Shown one piece after another: positions 1-9,350 of a DNA stretch of 64,000 bases; within the stretch, counting starts at the first letter, position 1; the number at the start of each line of letters is the position of its first letter. Source of the DNA: an uncultured Lachnospiraceae bacterium (lineage in GTDB: Bacteria > Bacillota > Clostridia > Lachnospirales > Lachnospiraceae). The translations under genes and the position numbers were made by a program. The stretch is from contig CAJTTZ010000008.1 in assembly GCA_910579505.1 (NCBI GenBank), positions 1 to 64,000 of the forward strand, given 5' to 3'. The notes below the pieces were generated by a model. It was not told where the DNA came from. It made no database searches and was given only the letters and a program-made list of their open reading frames with translations.

Positions 1-144
1 AATCTTCTTTGGAATCTTTTCAGGGTTGCATTACTGTTTATTTGTCAAGGTTCGTCGAAGTAAATCCTTTTGGAATTTACTTCTGAAGAATGCTGCACAT
101 TCTTCTGTCTGTCGCCATGCTCAAAATCATCTCACACAAGCGAC
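1..144 (-). other. probable rRNA operon leader (5' part)
   Basis: Read on the minus strand, this stretch lies downstream of the strong promoter at 151-179 and runs off the left edge. It has no convincing coding sequence. It holds two small hairpins, GAATG/CATTC near 92-109 and AGTAAAT/ATTTACT near 58-83, followed by a GAACCTTGACA-type segment near 46-56. Such stem-loops followed by this kind of segment are what I associate with the leader just upstream of 16S rRNA in Lachnospiraceae. The 16S gene itself is not in the window, so this is inference. Nothing else was seen between 180 and 259. Confidence 0.4.
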
Positions 145-150
145 TTTCAT

Positions 151-179
151 ATAATAGCAGAAGATTTCTCCTCTGTCAA
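151..179 (-). promoter_or_regulatory. strong sigma-A promoter firing off the left edge
   Basis: On the minus strand a perfect -35 TTGACA (174-179) is followed after exactly 17 bases by -10 TATTAT (151-156). It points away from the lipoprotein gene at 260-988 and toward position 1. A near-consensus promoter with no gene inside the window fits a stable-RNA promoter. Confidence 0.75.
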
Positions 180-259
180 CGGCAAATTCAAATTTCTTAC
201 AAATTTCTTTTTTCTCCTACAAATATGCCCATTTTTCGCGTCGCGGATGTCCGCTGCTT

Positions 260-988
260 CTACTGGAGATGAAGCGTTCCGTCCTGCTCACCGCCCCGGA
301 GAATGAAGTCAATCGTATTCGGATTTGTCCCCTGCGGCACCTCCACGATACTCACCATATCCACAGAAGAGCCTGCCGGTATTACGCTGTCAAATGTCTG
401 CATATCATTCACCAGCATTGTGGCAAGCGCGCCCTTGCTCGCTTCTCCATTTACGGATATCCGAAATGTCGCCCGGTAACCCATCATATTCAATGTCTGG
501 TCTTCTCCTGTCAGATTCTGTGCGTTAAACTTCAACACCAAAAGCTGCATTCCCTGCGACGCATCCATGGAGAAAAACGGCGTCTCGTCTTCTGCCTGCG
601 GCGGGTAGGAATCAACCATCTCCCATCCTGTATAGCTTATCATTATATTGGGAATACCGTAATACGCTTCCACTGAAGATGCCGCAGGCTGCGCTGCCTC
701 TTCATCCTGGCTTACATCCACCACCTCGGGCGTCTCCTCCACTTCGGGTTCCTCCGGCGTCTCTTCCACAGGCGGTTCCGGTTCAGGTTCCTCCGTCTCC
801 TCCACCAGGTCATACCCAGTAGTATCCACCAGTCTTCTTCCGTGACCTTTGTCATATTTCAGCAGCACACCCACTGCGTACTCCGATATTAATTCCGTCT
901 CTGTCTGTGTCAGATCAGGCACCGTAGCGCATCCTGTCATCAGAAGGGCCGCCGCTACACTGCCCAAAAGAACATTCGCCTTTTTCAC
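260..988 (-). CDS. secreted lipoprotein with acidic Pro/Glu linker
   Basis: A 242-residue protein with a lipoprotein signal peptide: two lysines, a hydrophobic stretch and the lipobox LMTGC with the acylated Cys near residue 20. Residues about 65-105 form a low-complexity Glu/Pro/Val linker, a tether often seen between membrane anchor and folded domain. The C-terminal 130 residues look like a beta-sandwich of the DUF4352/DUF5067 type, with a hydrophobic core, 'LKFNAQNLTGEDQTL' and a 'VPQGTNPNTIDF' ending; this family assignment is tentative. The start is GTG at 988, with AGGGAG eight bases upstream. It stands alone behind its own promoter at 1081-1109. A role in extracellular binding or envelope function is likely, but the ligand is unknown. 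Confidence 0.75.
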   Translation of the reverse strand: MKKANVLLGSVAAALLMTGCATVPDLTQTETELISEYAVGVLLKYDKGHGRRLVDTTGYDLVEETEEPEPEPPVEETPEEPEVEETPEVVDVSQDEEAAQPAASSVEAYYGIPNIMISYTGWEMVDSYPPQAEDETPFFSMDASQGMQLLVLKFNAQNLTGEDQTLNMMGYRATFRISVNGEASKGALATMLVNDMQTFDSVIPAGSSVDMVSIVEVPQGTNPNTIDFILRGGEQDGTLHLQ

Positions 989-1080
989 GTCAGTATCTCC
1001 CTAATTTGAATAATAAATGCCGCTGCAGCCGCAAAGTCTTTGTCCTGCGACAGTGCTTCGTTTTTCCGCTGCGTTATTAT

Positions 1081-1109
1081 ATTATACCCTACATTTTTTA
1101 TTCTTACAA
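1081..1109 (-). promoter_or_regulatory. promoter of the lipoprotein gene
   Basis: Minus-strand -35 TTGTAA (1104-1109), 17-base spacer, -10 TATAAT (1081-1086). It lies about 90 bases upstream of the GTG start at 988 and just beyond the 3' end of the kinase gene. Confidence 0.7.
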
Positions 1110-1138
1110 GTCAAAACCAATTCGGTCCGGCCAACCTG

Positions 1139-2602
1139 TTATGCCATATCCAGCTGAAACCAGAACTCCACACCGTTGTCATAGTTGATCACGCCATATT
1201 CCCGGTTCATGGATTCCATAATCGCCTTTACGATGGAGAGACCGATCCCGCTGCCGCCGTACTCCCGGGTTCTGGCCTTGTCCACCTTATAAAACTTCTC
1301 CCACAAATGCGCCACACTCTCTTCTGGAATGGGGCTCCCGGTGTTAAACACCGACACCCGCACCCGCCCGTCGGACCTGCGTATTTTTACATCAATGATC
1401 TTATCGCCCCCGGCGTAATTGATAGCGTTTGTGAAATAGTTCATAAACACTTCCTCCACCCGGAACTCGTCGCCCCAGACATAAACGGGCTCATAGTCGT
1501 CCATGCGGACAGATATCTCCTTTTGCCGGATTAAGATATCGGCGGAGGCAATATAATTTTTTATCAGGGCCGTCACGTCAAAGCGCTCCATATTGATAAT
1601 CTCATTGCCCGCCTCCAACTGGTTGAGGGTAAGGAGATTTTTTACCAGGGCATTCATTTTGGAAGCCTCGTCCATAATGACATCGCAGTAAAACTCCCTG
1701 CTTTCAGGGTCTTCGTTTATTCCCTCTTTCAGCCCCTCCGCATAGCCCTGAATAAGCGCAATCGGCGTCTTGAGCTCGTGGGAAACGTTTGACAGAAACT
1801 CACGCCTTCTCTCGTCCACCCTGTCCTTTCTTTCGATATCCTTCAAAAGCTCATTGTTTGCCGTCCGCAGCTCGGAGATGGTTTTCTCGAGCGCCTCCGA
1901 CAATTCATTGATATTATTGCCCAGTATGGCTATCTCATTCTTGTCGTCCCCTGCATACTTCGCCTCAAAGTCCAACTCCTTCATCCGTTCCGAAATCTTT
2001 GCCAGCTCCATGATCGGTTTGGTGACACGGTTCGAAAGCCAGATCACCAGAAGAATACTGACCATAATAGCGACCAGGCCAACATATGCCAGAAAGTGAT
2101 TGGATATGGACACGCTCTCCCTGATCCCCTCAAGGGCGCTGCGAAGCATGAAAAGATACCCGTTATCCAGCATCCCCCACATTTCAATATACTCCGTCTG
2201 GGTCCTGTAATCCTCCACCACCCGCATTTTATAATCGGCCGTGTTTATGAGAAGCCCCTCCTCGTCCACACCCAGAAAAATATTGTCAAAAAGCTGTTTC
2301 AACACGGTGCGGGGGTCGTTCATGGAGTACTTGACAGCCTCCGATTCCCCGTCCGCCACCAAAACCTGAATATTGTACTTTTCACAGATCTTCTTCAGTT
2401 CGATATCGTACTCCTCACTGGTAATATCACCCGCCTTCGACGCCTCGTTGATACTGTAATAGGCGCTCACCAGCGCGTTCTGCTTCTTATTAAGGTAATA
2501 AGTGCCAAGAAGGGTCGAATTGAGAATCAGACAAAGAAGGATCGTCCCGGTAATCAGCGTTATGAAAATGAAGGCAAACTGCCTCTTCATGGAATATTTC
2601 AT
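1139..2602 (-). CDS. HAMP sensor histidine kinase (orphan)
   Basis: Membrane sensor kinase of 487 residues. It has TM1 near residues 8-28, an extracytoplasmic sensor domain of about 140 residues, TM2 near 172-190, a HAMP linker, a HisKA box with phosphoacceptor His about 275 (SNVSHELKTP), and a HATPase_c domain with the N box (NAINYA) and a GSGIGLSI G box. All catalytic motifs are intact. The start at 2602 is preferred because TM1 follows directly; AAAGGA lies upstream at a rather long distance, and Met at 2590 is an alternative. There is no adjacent response regulator; the nearest OmpR-type regulator on this strand is at 12391-13068. It is transcribed from 2695-2723, divergently from a diguanylate cyclase. 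The signal is unknown. Confidence 0.9.
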   Translation of the reverse strand: MKYSMKRQFAFIFITLITGTILLCLILNSTLLGTYYLNKKQNALVSAYYSINEASKAGDITSEEYDIELKKICEKYNIQVLVADGESEAVKYSMNDPRTVLKQLFDNIFLGVDEEGLLINTADYKMRVVEDYRTQTEYIEMWGMLDNGYLFMLRSALEGIRESVSISNHFLAYVGLVAIMVSILLVIWLSNRVTKPIMELAKISERMKELDFEAKYAGDDKNEIAILGNNINELSEALEKTISELRTANNELLKDIERKDRVDERRREFLSNVSHELKTPIALIQGYAEGLKEGINEDPESREFYCDVIMDEASKMNALVKNLLTLNQLEAGNEIINMERFDVTALIKNYIASADILIRQKEISVRMDDYEPVYVWGDEFRVEEVFMNYFTNAINYAGGDKIIDVKIRRSDGRVRVSVFNTGSPIPEESVAHLWEKFYKVDKARTREYGGSGIGLSIVKAIMESMNREYGVINYDNGVEFWFQLDMA

Positions 2603-2694
2603 AATGATATCAATTTTATCCTTTCCTGATAAAGATAAGGGTGCTGTAAGGTGCCTCGACACCCTAATCCGATAAATAAAGTAAGATTGGTAAC

Positions 2695-2723
2695 ACGTTA
2701 GCATCCCGCCCGCCGTTTGTCAA
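2695..2723 (-). promoter_or_regulatory. promoter of the sensor kinase
   Basis: Minus-strand -35 TTGACA (2718-2723), 17-base spacer, -10 TAACGT (2695-2700). It sits back to back with the plus-strand promoter at 2736-2763, so the two divergent genes share a compact control region. Confidence 0.65.
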
Positions 2724-2735
2724 TAGAGTCCTACC

Positions 2736-2763
2736 TTGACTTTCCGGGTGCATATGATAAAAT
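2736..2763 (+). promoter_or_regulatory. promoter of the diguanylate cyclase
   Basis: Plus-strand -35 TTGACT (2736-2741), 16-base spacer, -10 TAAAAT (2758-2763), about 60 bases before the GTG start at 2825. Confidence 0.6.
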
Positions 2764-2824
2764 TATGTCAAGTATTGTTGTGGGAAACCGAGCGTTTTTA
2801 TCTTTTCCCGGGGGAGGACTTCTA

Positions 2825-4243
2825 GTGAAAGCAAAACACCGTTATATCTGGGCGAACATAAAACTGGTCTGTACCATCGTACCTATCGTTCTGGTGATGA
2901 TTTGCATCTACTTTATGCTTGTCAGACGGGAAATACTGACCCTTTCCAGGGAAAAACTGATTCTGAAGTCCAATTACTATGCGGAGGAGATCAGTGCATG
3001 GGCAAAATCCGTTCTGAACGAAGTGACTATTTATAAAGACATGATTGAAGAGCTGGGGCTTGAGAACGAGAATACCTATGAGTTAATGCGTACCAGTGTG
3101 GACGCGCATGACGCCTACCCCTTCGGGCTGTACATGGGTGACGATCAGGGCAGATACTTTGACGCCTCAGGCTGGGAACCCGGAGAAGATTTTGTCGTGA
3201 CAGAGCGGGACTGGTATAAAGAAGGGCTGGCCCACGACCAGTTTGCCTTTGGCGAGCCCTATGTGGATGCCATGACGGGCGGTACGTGCGTGAGCATAAG
3301 CAGCCGCCTAAGAACCGGCCCTGCCGTAACAGTCCTGTCTGCGGACGTATATCTGGATTATGCCTCAAGACTGGCCGAAGCCATCACCACAGAAAAAATA
3401 GAGCACGCTTTCTTTGTCACTGCGGGCAGCCGGCTTATCATTGCGGACTCTGACGCTTCAATGATCGGCATGACCCTGTCCAGCGAACACGAATCCATGC
3501 TGTACCAGAATGTGAACAGGCTGCTGGACGAGGGAAAAACCGGCCAGTACGATATTCTCGGCGACGAAAGCGTCTATTTTGTAAATATCACTACGATCCC
3601 GGACACCGACTGGTACTTCATCACCTGCATGAACCGCAACGAGGTGCTGAAAGATTTATGGGGTATTGAATTTCCCATGCTGATAATCGCCGTAATCGCC
3701 TCTCTCCTTCTCTTCTTTTTGACGTCGCTGTTTTCGAAGGAAATGAGTTCCATCCGCACAAAAGCCAGGATGGACCCTCTGACCAAGCTGCTCAACCGGG
3801 AAGGATTTGAAGAGCTTGTACGGATGTCGCTGTCGGAACGCCCCGGACAGGGTCTGCTGATGATTATGGATATGGATAATTTCAAGCTGATTAACGACCA
3901 GCTCGGACACCCTGTGGGCGATCAGGTATTGCGGAAGTTTTCCTCCATTCTGGAAAATTATTTTAACCGCAATAAAGATATCGTTGGCCGTCTGGGCGGC
4001 GACGAGTTTGCCGTGTTTGTCGGACGCGGCATTTCCACCCAGGAGACGGAGGGCATGCTCAAAAAATTTATTTCCATCGTACACCAGAATTTTGACAGCG
4101 AATACCCCGATCAGAAGCTCTCGGTCAGCATAGGAATAGGTCTCGCCGCCAAGAGTGAAACCTATGAACTTCTCTACCAGAATGCCGACAAGGCGCTCTA
4201 TGAAGCAAAATGGAATGGAAAAGACCGGTTTCAGATGAAATAA
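2825..4243 (+). CDS. membrane diguanylate cyclase, Cache-GGDEF
   Basis: A 472-residue protein predicted to make cyclic di-GMP from two GTP. It has TM1 near residues 12-32, an extracytoplasmic Cache-like sensor (about 40-275, with FGEPYVDAMTG and DVYLDYAS typical of dCache), TM2 near 280-300, and a C-terminal GGDEF domain. The active-site signature is an intact RLGGDEFAVF and the preceding MDMDNFKLIND segment carries the metal-binding Asp, so it should be active. GTG at 2825 is chosen because GGGGGAGGA lies just upstream and TM1 follows at once; an upstream in-frame ATG at 2717 overlaps the promoter. The stop codon lies inside the terminator hairpin. Likely output is adhesion, motility or matrix control, in response to a small extracellular ligand. 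Confidence 0.9.
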   Translation: MKAKHRYIWANIKLVCTIVPIVLVMICIYFMLVRREILTLSREKLILKSNYYAEEISAWAKSVLNEVTIYKDMIEELGLENENTYELMRTSVDAHDAYPFGLYMGDDQGRYFDASGWEPGEDFVVTERDWYKEGLAHDQFAFGEPYVDAMTGGTCVSISSRLRTGPAVTVLSADVYLDYASRLAEAITTEKIEHAFFVTAGSRLIIADSDASMIGMTLSSEHESMLYQNVNRLLDEGKTGQYDILGDESVYFVNITTIPDTDWYFITCMNRNEVLKDLWGIEFPMLIIAVIASLLLFFLTSLFSKEMSSIRTKARMDPLTKLLNREGFEELVRMSLSERPGQGLLMIMDMDNFKLINDQLGHPVGDQVLRKFSSILENYFNRNKDIVGRLGGDEFAVFVGRGISTQETEGMLKKFISIVHQNFDSEYPDQKLSVSIGIGLAAKSETYELLYQNADKALYEAKWNGKDRFQMK

Positions 4244-4262
4244 TCTGCCGGACCGGTCTTTT
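4219..4262. terminator. bidirectional terminator
   Basis: An 11-bp stem, AAAAGACCGGT (4219-4229) with ACCGGTCTTTT (4252-4262), followed by T-rich sequence on both strands. It overlaps the last codons of the diguanylate cyclase and separates it from the convergent efflux operon ending at 4272. Confidence 0.85.
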
Positions 4263-4271
4263 TCTTATCTT

Positions 4272-7200
4272 TTATTTATCCTTATCTTTCTCCTCTTTTC
4301 TTGCCCTCTTTTCCGCTTTTTTCTCTTCTTTCCTAAACTGTCTTTCCTCTTTTCTGACCAGTCTTTTCGCCTTTCTGCTCCGCTTGTCTATGATGAGGTA
4401 GAAGGTTGGCATCAGTAAAAGGATCAGCACGGTGGAAGCAACCAGTCCGCCAATGATTATCATGGCCATACCTTCCATCATCACCGAGCCTTCCCCAATC
4501 CCGAGAGACATCGGCACCATGGACAGAATCGTCGTCAATGTCGTCATCAGAATCGGCCTCAGCCTGAGCTGCCCACTCTGGATCAGCGCCTCCTCCAAAG
4601 ACATTTCTTCCCGCAGACGGTTCGCCGTATCTACGTACAGAATACCGTTATTCACCACGATACCTACAAGCATCAGCACGCCCATAAGGGACACCATGCT
4701 GAGTGTTGAACCTGTTATATACAACAGTCCGAACGAACCGATCAGCGCGAAGGGAATACTCATCATCACCATCAGGGAAAACCGGGGTGACTCAAACTGC
4801 ATCGCCATGACAAGGAAGATCAGGAATACTGCCACAAAGATAGCTGTGATAATCGCCTTGAACTCGTCGATCATCATGTCATCCATCATACTTGACGCAC
4901 GGGAAACACCCCTGGGGAGCACCATCTGCTCCATCGCCTCGTCCGCCGCATCCTGCGCCGTAAATCTCGCTTCCTCTGTAGTGCTTGCGGTCACCGCCAC
5001 CTGATAGATACCGTCCACACGGATCAGCGTTACCGGGGAATCCTGATATTCCACCGTCGCAATCTCAGACAGGGGAATCTGCGTGCCGCGCGCTGTGGTG
5101 AGGGTCATATTGATCAGATCGTTCATACCCTCGTACTCGCCCTCAGGATACTCCACCCGCACCTCGTATTCTTCGCCGCTTCTCTTAAGCGTGGCCGCTT
5201 TCATGCCGCTTAACGTATTGTACATCTCTCCCGCCACCTGTACTGGCGGAAGTCCGGCTGCCATACTCTTTAAAGGATCAATCATGATCTTTGCCTGTGT
5301 GGACGCTTCCGCCAGGTTGGATGAGGTCTGCAGCACACCCGGTATTCCCTGCAGCATCTCCTGCACCTGTCTTGCCGTCTGCCTCAAGTCATCCAGATCA
5401 CGCCCCTCCAGGTCAATCTCAATGCCGCTTCCCATCATACTGCTCATGCTGGCGCCGCTTGCGCTGATACTGATATCCATGTTGGTCAGTCCGTCCAGTG
5501 CCTTCGCGTACTTCTCAATCACCTGTCCCGTGGACAGTTCGCAGTCATCAGGAAGATACCCTGTCAGAGTTGCCCTGTCTCCTGAAACACTGAAAGAATA
5601 GTGATCTACATTTTCATCTTCTTCCGCCATTTTCTCAAGAAAGTTCGTCTGTTCCTCAATCAGCTCCATCTTCGTGCCGGAGCGGAAACTTGCCGTGACG
5701 GAAAATGCGCCCTCGTCCATACTGGGCATCAGCTCCGTATGGATTTGGCTGACTAACATAAACGCCGCAACCAGAAGGAGCACTGATATCACAACCACCA
5801 GCACCTTCTTCGGCAGAATTTTGCGCAGCACTTTGTCGTACCCGGCGTTGATTTTTCTAAGAAGTTTATTGATCGGCAGATCCTTTTTCTCCACCGGTTT
5901 AAACTTACGGAAAAGCAGCGGAATAATGGTCATCGCCATGACAAGCGAAGCCAGCATGGCCATGATTATCGTCATACCAAGCTGTGAAAACATCTGCCCG
6001 GAGAGACCCTTCATCGTACTTAAGGGCGCATAAACGACCACCGTGGTAATCGTGGACGCGATGATCGAAGCCGTCACCACACCCGTACCCTTAAGCGCCG
6101 CGTCATAGTATTCTCCCGTCTTATCTTTCAGGCGAAAGCAGCTCTCCAGCACCACAATCGAACTGTCCACCATCATACCGATAGCGATGACTAACGCCCC
6201 CATCGTCACCACATTGAAGGTAAATCCAAGCATATTCATGCCGATCATCGTCGCAAACAGGGAAATCGGCATGGCGCTTCCCACAATCAGGCTGGCCCTG
6301 AAATCGCCAAAAAAGAGGAACAAAACCAGCATGGAAAACAACACACCCAGCGCCAGTGTGCTTCCCACAGAGGAAAGCGAAGAGATAATCATATCGCTGG
6401 CGTTGTAGATCGTGTCTATCACGACCACGTCATTGTCCGCCTGCAGCTGCTCCAGCATCCGCTCCACATCTCTTGTCACATCCACGGTGCCGTAACTTTT
6501 CTTTTTCGTAATGGCAATCGTTACATTGTCCTGCCCGTTATAGCGGCTTATACTGGACGCCTCTTTCTGGCTGTCGCTGACCTGGGCAAGTTCCGATAAC
6601 GGTATCACCTGTCCCCTCGCTGTGGTAATGGGTATATTCTGGATCTGTACCACCCCGGAAATATCCGCGCTGCTCGATACCGCGATATCCTGGGAGCCCT
6701 GATTCACACTGCCCACAGGCACTGTAAAATCCATAGCCCCGATGGTCTGGGCAATGCCGCTCATGGTCACCCCGTACTCCTTCATAGCCTGGGAGTTTAG
6801 CAGCACACGGATATAATTTTCCCGTCCGCCGTATACCTGGACATCCGCCACCCCGGAGATCGTCTCCAGTTCTGTCACCATGGTATCGTTCACGTAGCTC
6901 AATACATCGCTGTCGCCTACCGCCGTGACCGAAATGTCCATGGTTTCCACCTGATCCATTGCCATCTCTATCACATTCGGTTCCTGCACGTCATCCGGCA
7001 TGGACGACTTAGCAGCGTCAAGCGCTGTCTTCAAATCCATATAAGCGTCATCCAGATCTGTACCGTATTCATACTGGAACATGACCATAGACATGTTTTC
7101 TGCCGACTGCGAGGTGTAGGTCGTCACACCGCTCTGTTCTGACCCTGCCGCCTCTATCTCTTTCGTCACCAGCTCCTCCACGCTTTCCGGGTCCGCCCCC

Positions 7201-7355
7201 GGATAAACCGTATAGACGAGAAGCATCGGCATCTCGATATCCGGCGTCAGTTCCAGCCGAAAGCCCGGTATCGAGGAAAGGCCGAACACCACCAGGGCCA
7301 GAACAACAAGCGCCATCGAGACAGGACGCTTCAGAGCTAATTTTGTCAATCCCAT
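4272..7355 (-). CDS. RND-family efflux transporter (SwrC-like)
   Basis: A 1027-residue inner-membrane pump of the AcrB/SwrC family, driving proton-coupled export of lipophilic compounds. It starts with the family hallmark of TM1 after 'LALKRPVSMALVV', followed by a large porter loop (about 35-330), TM2-6, a second loop (about 540-830) and TM8-12. The TM4 region carries 'GMMVDSSIVVLE', which in the family aligns with the paired Asp residues of the proton relay but has one Asp only. The very basic Lys/Arg/Glu-rich tail (last ~40 residues) is unusual and may be a cytoplasmic contact. It follows the adaptor gene by 11 nt and is surely co-transcribed. Gram-positive members lack an outer-membrane factor, so it probably moves substrates across one membrane. 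Substrate unknown. Confidence 0.92.
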   Translation of the reverse strand: MGLTKLALKRPVSMALVVLALVVFGLSSIPGFRLELTPDIEMPMLLVYTVYPGADPESVEELVTKEIEAAGSEQSGVTTYTSQSAENMSMVMFQYEYGTDLDDAYMDLKTALDAAKSSMPDDVQEPNVIEMAMDQVETMDISVTAVGDSDVLSYVNDTMVTELETISGVADVQVYGGRENYIRVLLNSQAMKEYGVTMSGIAQTIGAMDFTVPVGSVNQGSQDIAVSSSADISGVVQIQNIPITTARGQVIPLSELAQVSDSQKEASSISRYNGQDNVTIAITKKKSYGTVDVTRDVERMLEQLQADNDVVVIDTIYNASDMIISSLSSVGSTLALGVLFSMLVLFLFFGDFRASLIVGSAMPISLFATMIGMNMLGFTFNVVTMGALVIAIGMMVDSSIVVLESCFRLKDKTGEYYDAALKGTGVVTASIIASTITTVVVYAPLSTMKGLSGQMFSQLGMTIIMAMLASLVMAMTIIPLLFRKFKPVEKKDLPINKLLRKINAGYDKVLRKILPKKVLVVVISVLLLVAAFMLVSQIHTELMPSMDEGAFSVTASFRSGTKMELIEEQTNFLEKMAEEDENVDHYSFSVSGDRATLTGYLPDDCELSTGQVIEKYAKALDGLTNMDISISASGASMSSMMGSGIEIDLEGRDLDDLRQTARQVQEMLQGIPGVLQTSSNLAEASTQAKIMIDPLKSMAAGLPPVQVAGEMYNTLSGMKAATLKRSGEEYEVRVEYPEGEYEGMNDLINMTLTTARGTQIPLSEIATVEYQDSPVTLIRVDGIYQVAVTASTTEEARFTAQDAADEAMEQMVLPRGVSRASSMMDDMMIDEFKAIITAIFVAVFLIFLVMAMQFESPRFSLMVMMSIPFALIGSFGLLYITGSTLSMVSLMGVLMLVGIVVNNGILYVDTANRLREEMSLEEALIQSGQLRLRPILMTTLTTILSMVPMSLGIGEGSVMMEGMAMIIIGGLVASTVLILLLMPTFYLIIDKRSRKAKRLVRKEERQFRKEEKKAEKRARKEEKDKDK

Positions 7356-7366
7356 ATCGCTGCCTC

Positions 7367-9193
7367 CTACTCTCCGCCTGCAGTCTGCGCGCCGTCCGCT
7401 TCCCCTACAGCAGTTGTCTGCCCATCGTCCGCATCGTTTGCCGTCTTCATCTGAACGGACACCTCCGCCCCTTCCCTGAGGTTCGCGGACCAGCTTGTGA
7501 TCAGCGTATCCTCCGTGGAAAGACCCGAGAGCACTGTGATCGTATCCATGTCAAAAATTCCTGTCTCCACATCCTTACGCTTAGCCATCCCGCTCTCCGC
7601 CACATAGACATAAGGCTGGCTGTCGTCGTAATACACCGCGTCATAGGGAATCAGCAGGGCGTTTGCCTGACTGTAAGTCTCCGCCGTCACCTTCACGCTG
7701 CTTCCCGTCAACAGGCTGTCATCCGGCGTACTCACACAGGACTTAATCATAAACAGGCCCGTAGTCTGGTCTACCATGCTGCCAATCTCGGTGATCGCCG
7801 CATCGTAAAGTTTGCCGTTCCTGTCCACCGTGAGTTTCTGTCCTACCCGCAGTGTACCGCGGATGCCCTCGCTCACGCCAAAGGTGACTGTCATTGTCTT
7901 TTTATTGGAAATAACAAAAGCCGGCGTCTGGGGAGACGCTAAATCATGCTCCTTCACATTCACAGCCTCAATTACGCCGTCTATCGGCGCCGTCAGCGTG
8001 TACATATCAAGCTGGTACTCCGCACTGTCGATAGCCACCTCTGCGCCCGCCGCGCCGACTTTCGCGCTGTTTACCTGCGCCGCCGCGGAATCCACACCCA
8101 GAGCTGCCGTCCGTTTACTGATATCCTGCACTGCCTGCGTGTCTATATTAAGCTGTGCCTCCGTCAGGTTTTTGACGGTCTCTGTCTGTTCTTTTGTCCT
8201 ATATGTATCAGAGAGGGAGTCCTCAAGCTTTTCCTTCCCGTCGTCTATGGATTCGATGCCGGCCTTCGCCTGTTCGTAGGCGGAATCCATCTGAGACGCC
8301 GCCGTCTGGGCTGCCTGTAAGGTATCCGCATGGGGCTTCATATTCTTCTCTGCCTCCTGCAGTGCCAAATCCGCCGCCTTCAATTCATCTTTAGCAGCCT
8401 GTAAGGCCGCTTTATATGCCTCTTCGTCGCCATGCTGCGTCTTATCATAGTCAGGCGATTCCATCATCGTAACTGTCGCGACCGCCGCCTGATATGATGC
8501 CTGGGCCTGGGGATATCCATAGGCGGAAGCCGCTGCCTGATAAGCAGACTGCGCCTGCTTCACATAACTGTTCGCCTGTTTTCTCGCCTTATTCAGATCA
8601 TCCCGCTGCTCCTTAGCATCCTCCCTGTCCTCATCCAGTTTATAAATCTGCTCGTTGATATCGTCGATTCCGTCATTGATCCCGTCGATCTGCATCTGCA
8701 TTTGGTACATGGTCAGATCCTTCTGTCGCTGGGTCTGCTCATTCTGCACATCAAGCTGCGCCACAGCGCTGTCGTACTGTGCCTGTGCAATCTCATATCC
8801 CACTTCTGCCGCCTGTACGCCCGCCGCCGCACTGTTATACTGCGCCTGCGCGCTGGCAAGCTGTAACTCCGCCGCCTCGGTATCGAGTTTACATAACTCT
8901 TGCCCTGCCGTTACCGTATCACCCACGCTGATACCCGTGCTGAGTACTTCCGCCGTCACCATGGGAATCACATAAACCGATTCTTCCGGGCTGACCGTCC
9001 CGACAAACTCATTCTTTAAGGTAAGTGTTCCCTCTACAGGCATCTGCGCCTCTACAGGAATCACCTCGCTCAGCGTCTCCTCCTCCTCTATCGCCGCCGT
9101 ATCTCCACATCCCGCAGACATTATGGAAACACATGCCGTGATAAGCAGTACTGCTACGGCCCTGCGCCCGGATTTTATGTATCGTCTTTTCAT
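7367..9193 (-). CDS. HlyD/MFP-family lipoprotein adaptor of the RND pump
   Basis: A 608-residue periplasmic-adaptor-type protein. The N-terminal signal ends in the lipobox MSAGC (Cys near residue 29), so it is anchored to the outside of the membrane. A split biotinyl-lipoyl domain (ELCKLDTEAAELQLASA ... TLTAPIDGVIEAVNV) encloses a very long Ala/Gln/Asp-rich coiled-coil hairpin (about 95-350), longer than in AcrA. Beta-barrel and membrane-proximal domains follow (to about 570). The ATG at 9193 is chosen because GGAGGAGA lies just upstream and the signal peptide starts there; a longer frame to 9277 lacks these features. It is the first gene of a two-gene operon with the RND transporter. Confidence 0.92.
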   Translation of the reverse strand: MKRRYIKSGRRAVAVLLITACVSIMSAGCGDTAAIEEEETLSEVIPVEAQMPVEGTLTLKNEFVGTVSPEESVYVIPMVTAEVLSTGISVGDTVTAGQELCKLDTEAAELQLASAQAQYNSAAAGVQAAEVGYEIAQAQYDSAVAQLDVQNEQTQRQKDLTMYQMQMQIDGINDGIDDINEQIYKLDEDREDAKEQRDDLNKARKQANSYVKQAQSAYQAAASAYGYPQAQASYQAAVATVTMMESPDYDKTQHGDEEAYKAALQAAKDELKAADLALQEAEKNMKPHADTLQAAQTAASQMDSAYEQAKAGIESIDDGKEKLEDSLSDTYRTKEQTETVKNLTEAQLNIDTQAVQDISKRTAALGVDSAAAQVNSAKVGAAGAEVAIDSAEYQLDMYTLTAPIDGVIEAVNVKEHDLASPQTPAFVISNKKTMTVTFGVSEGIRGTLRVGQKLTVDRNGKLYDAAITEIGSMVDQTTGLFMIKSCVSTPDDSLLTGSSVKVTAETYSQANALLIPYDAVYYDDSQPYVYVAESGMAKRKDVETGIFDMDTITVLSGLSTEDTLITSWSANLREGAEVSVQMKTANDADDGQTTAVGEADGAQTAGGE

Positions 9194-9310
9194 CCCGTCT
9201 CCTCCAAATTCTAAATCCCAATATCCGTTTTTTAGAATACAACCTTTTGTCCGTAAAAGTAAAGTGTGTTTCCCCACATTTAAGACTTTTTTTATCTTTC
9301 TTAAAATTAG

Positions 9311-9348
9311 AAAAGTGCCGGTTCCCTATTCCCGGGGAACCGGCACCT
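9311..9348 (-). terminator. terminator of the hybrid kinase operon
   Basis: A perfect 12-bp stem GTGCCGGTTCCC (9315-9326) with GGGAACCGGCAC (9335-9346). On the minus strand it starts within five bases of the kinase stop and is followed by TTTTCT. It ends the sensory operon that starts at 15426. Confidence 0.9.
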
Positions 9349-9350
9349 TT

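Noticed and set aside
1770..2629. Plus-strand open frames opposite the sensor kinase
   Set aside because: Antisense to conserved kinase motifs; no start signals.
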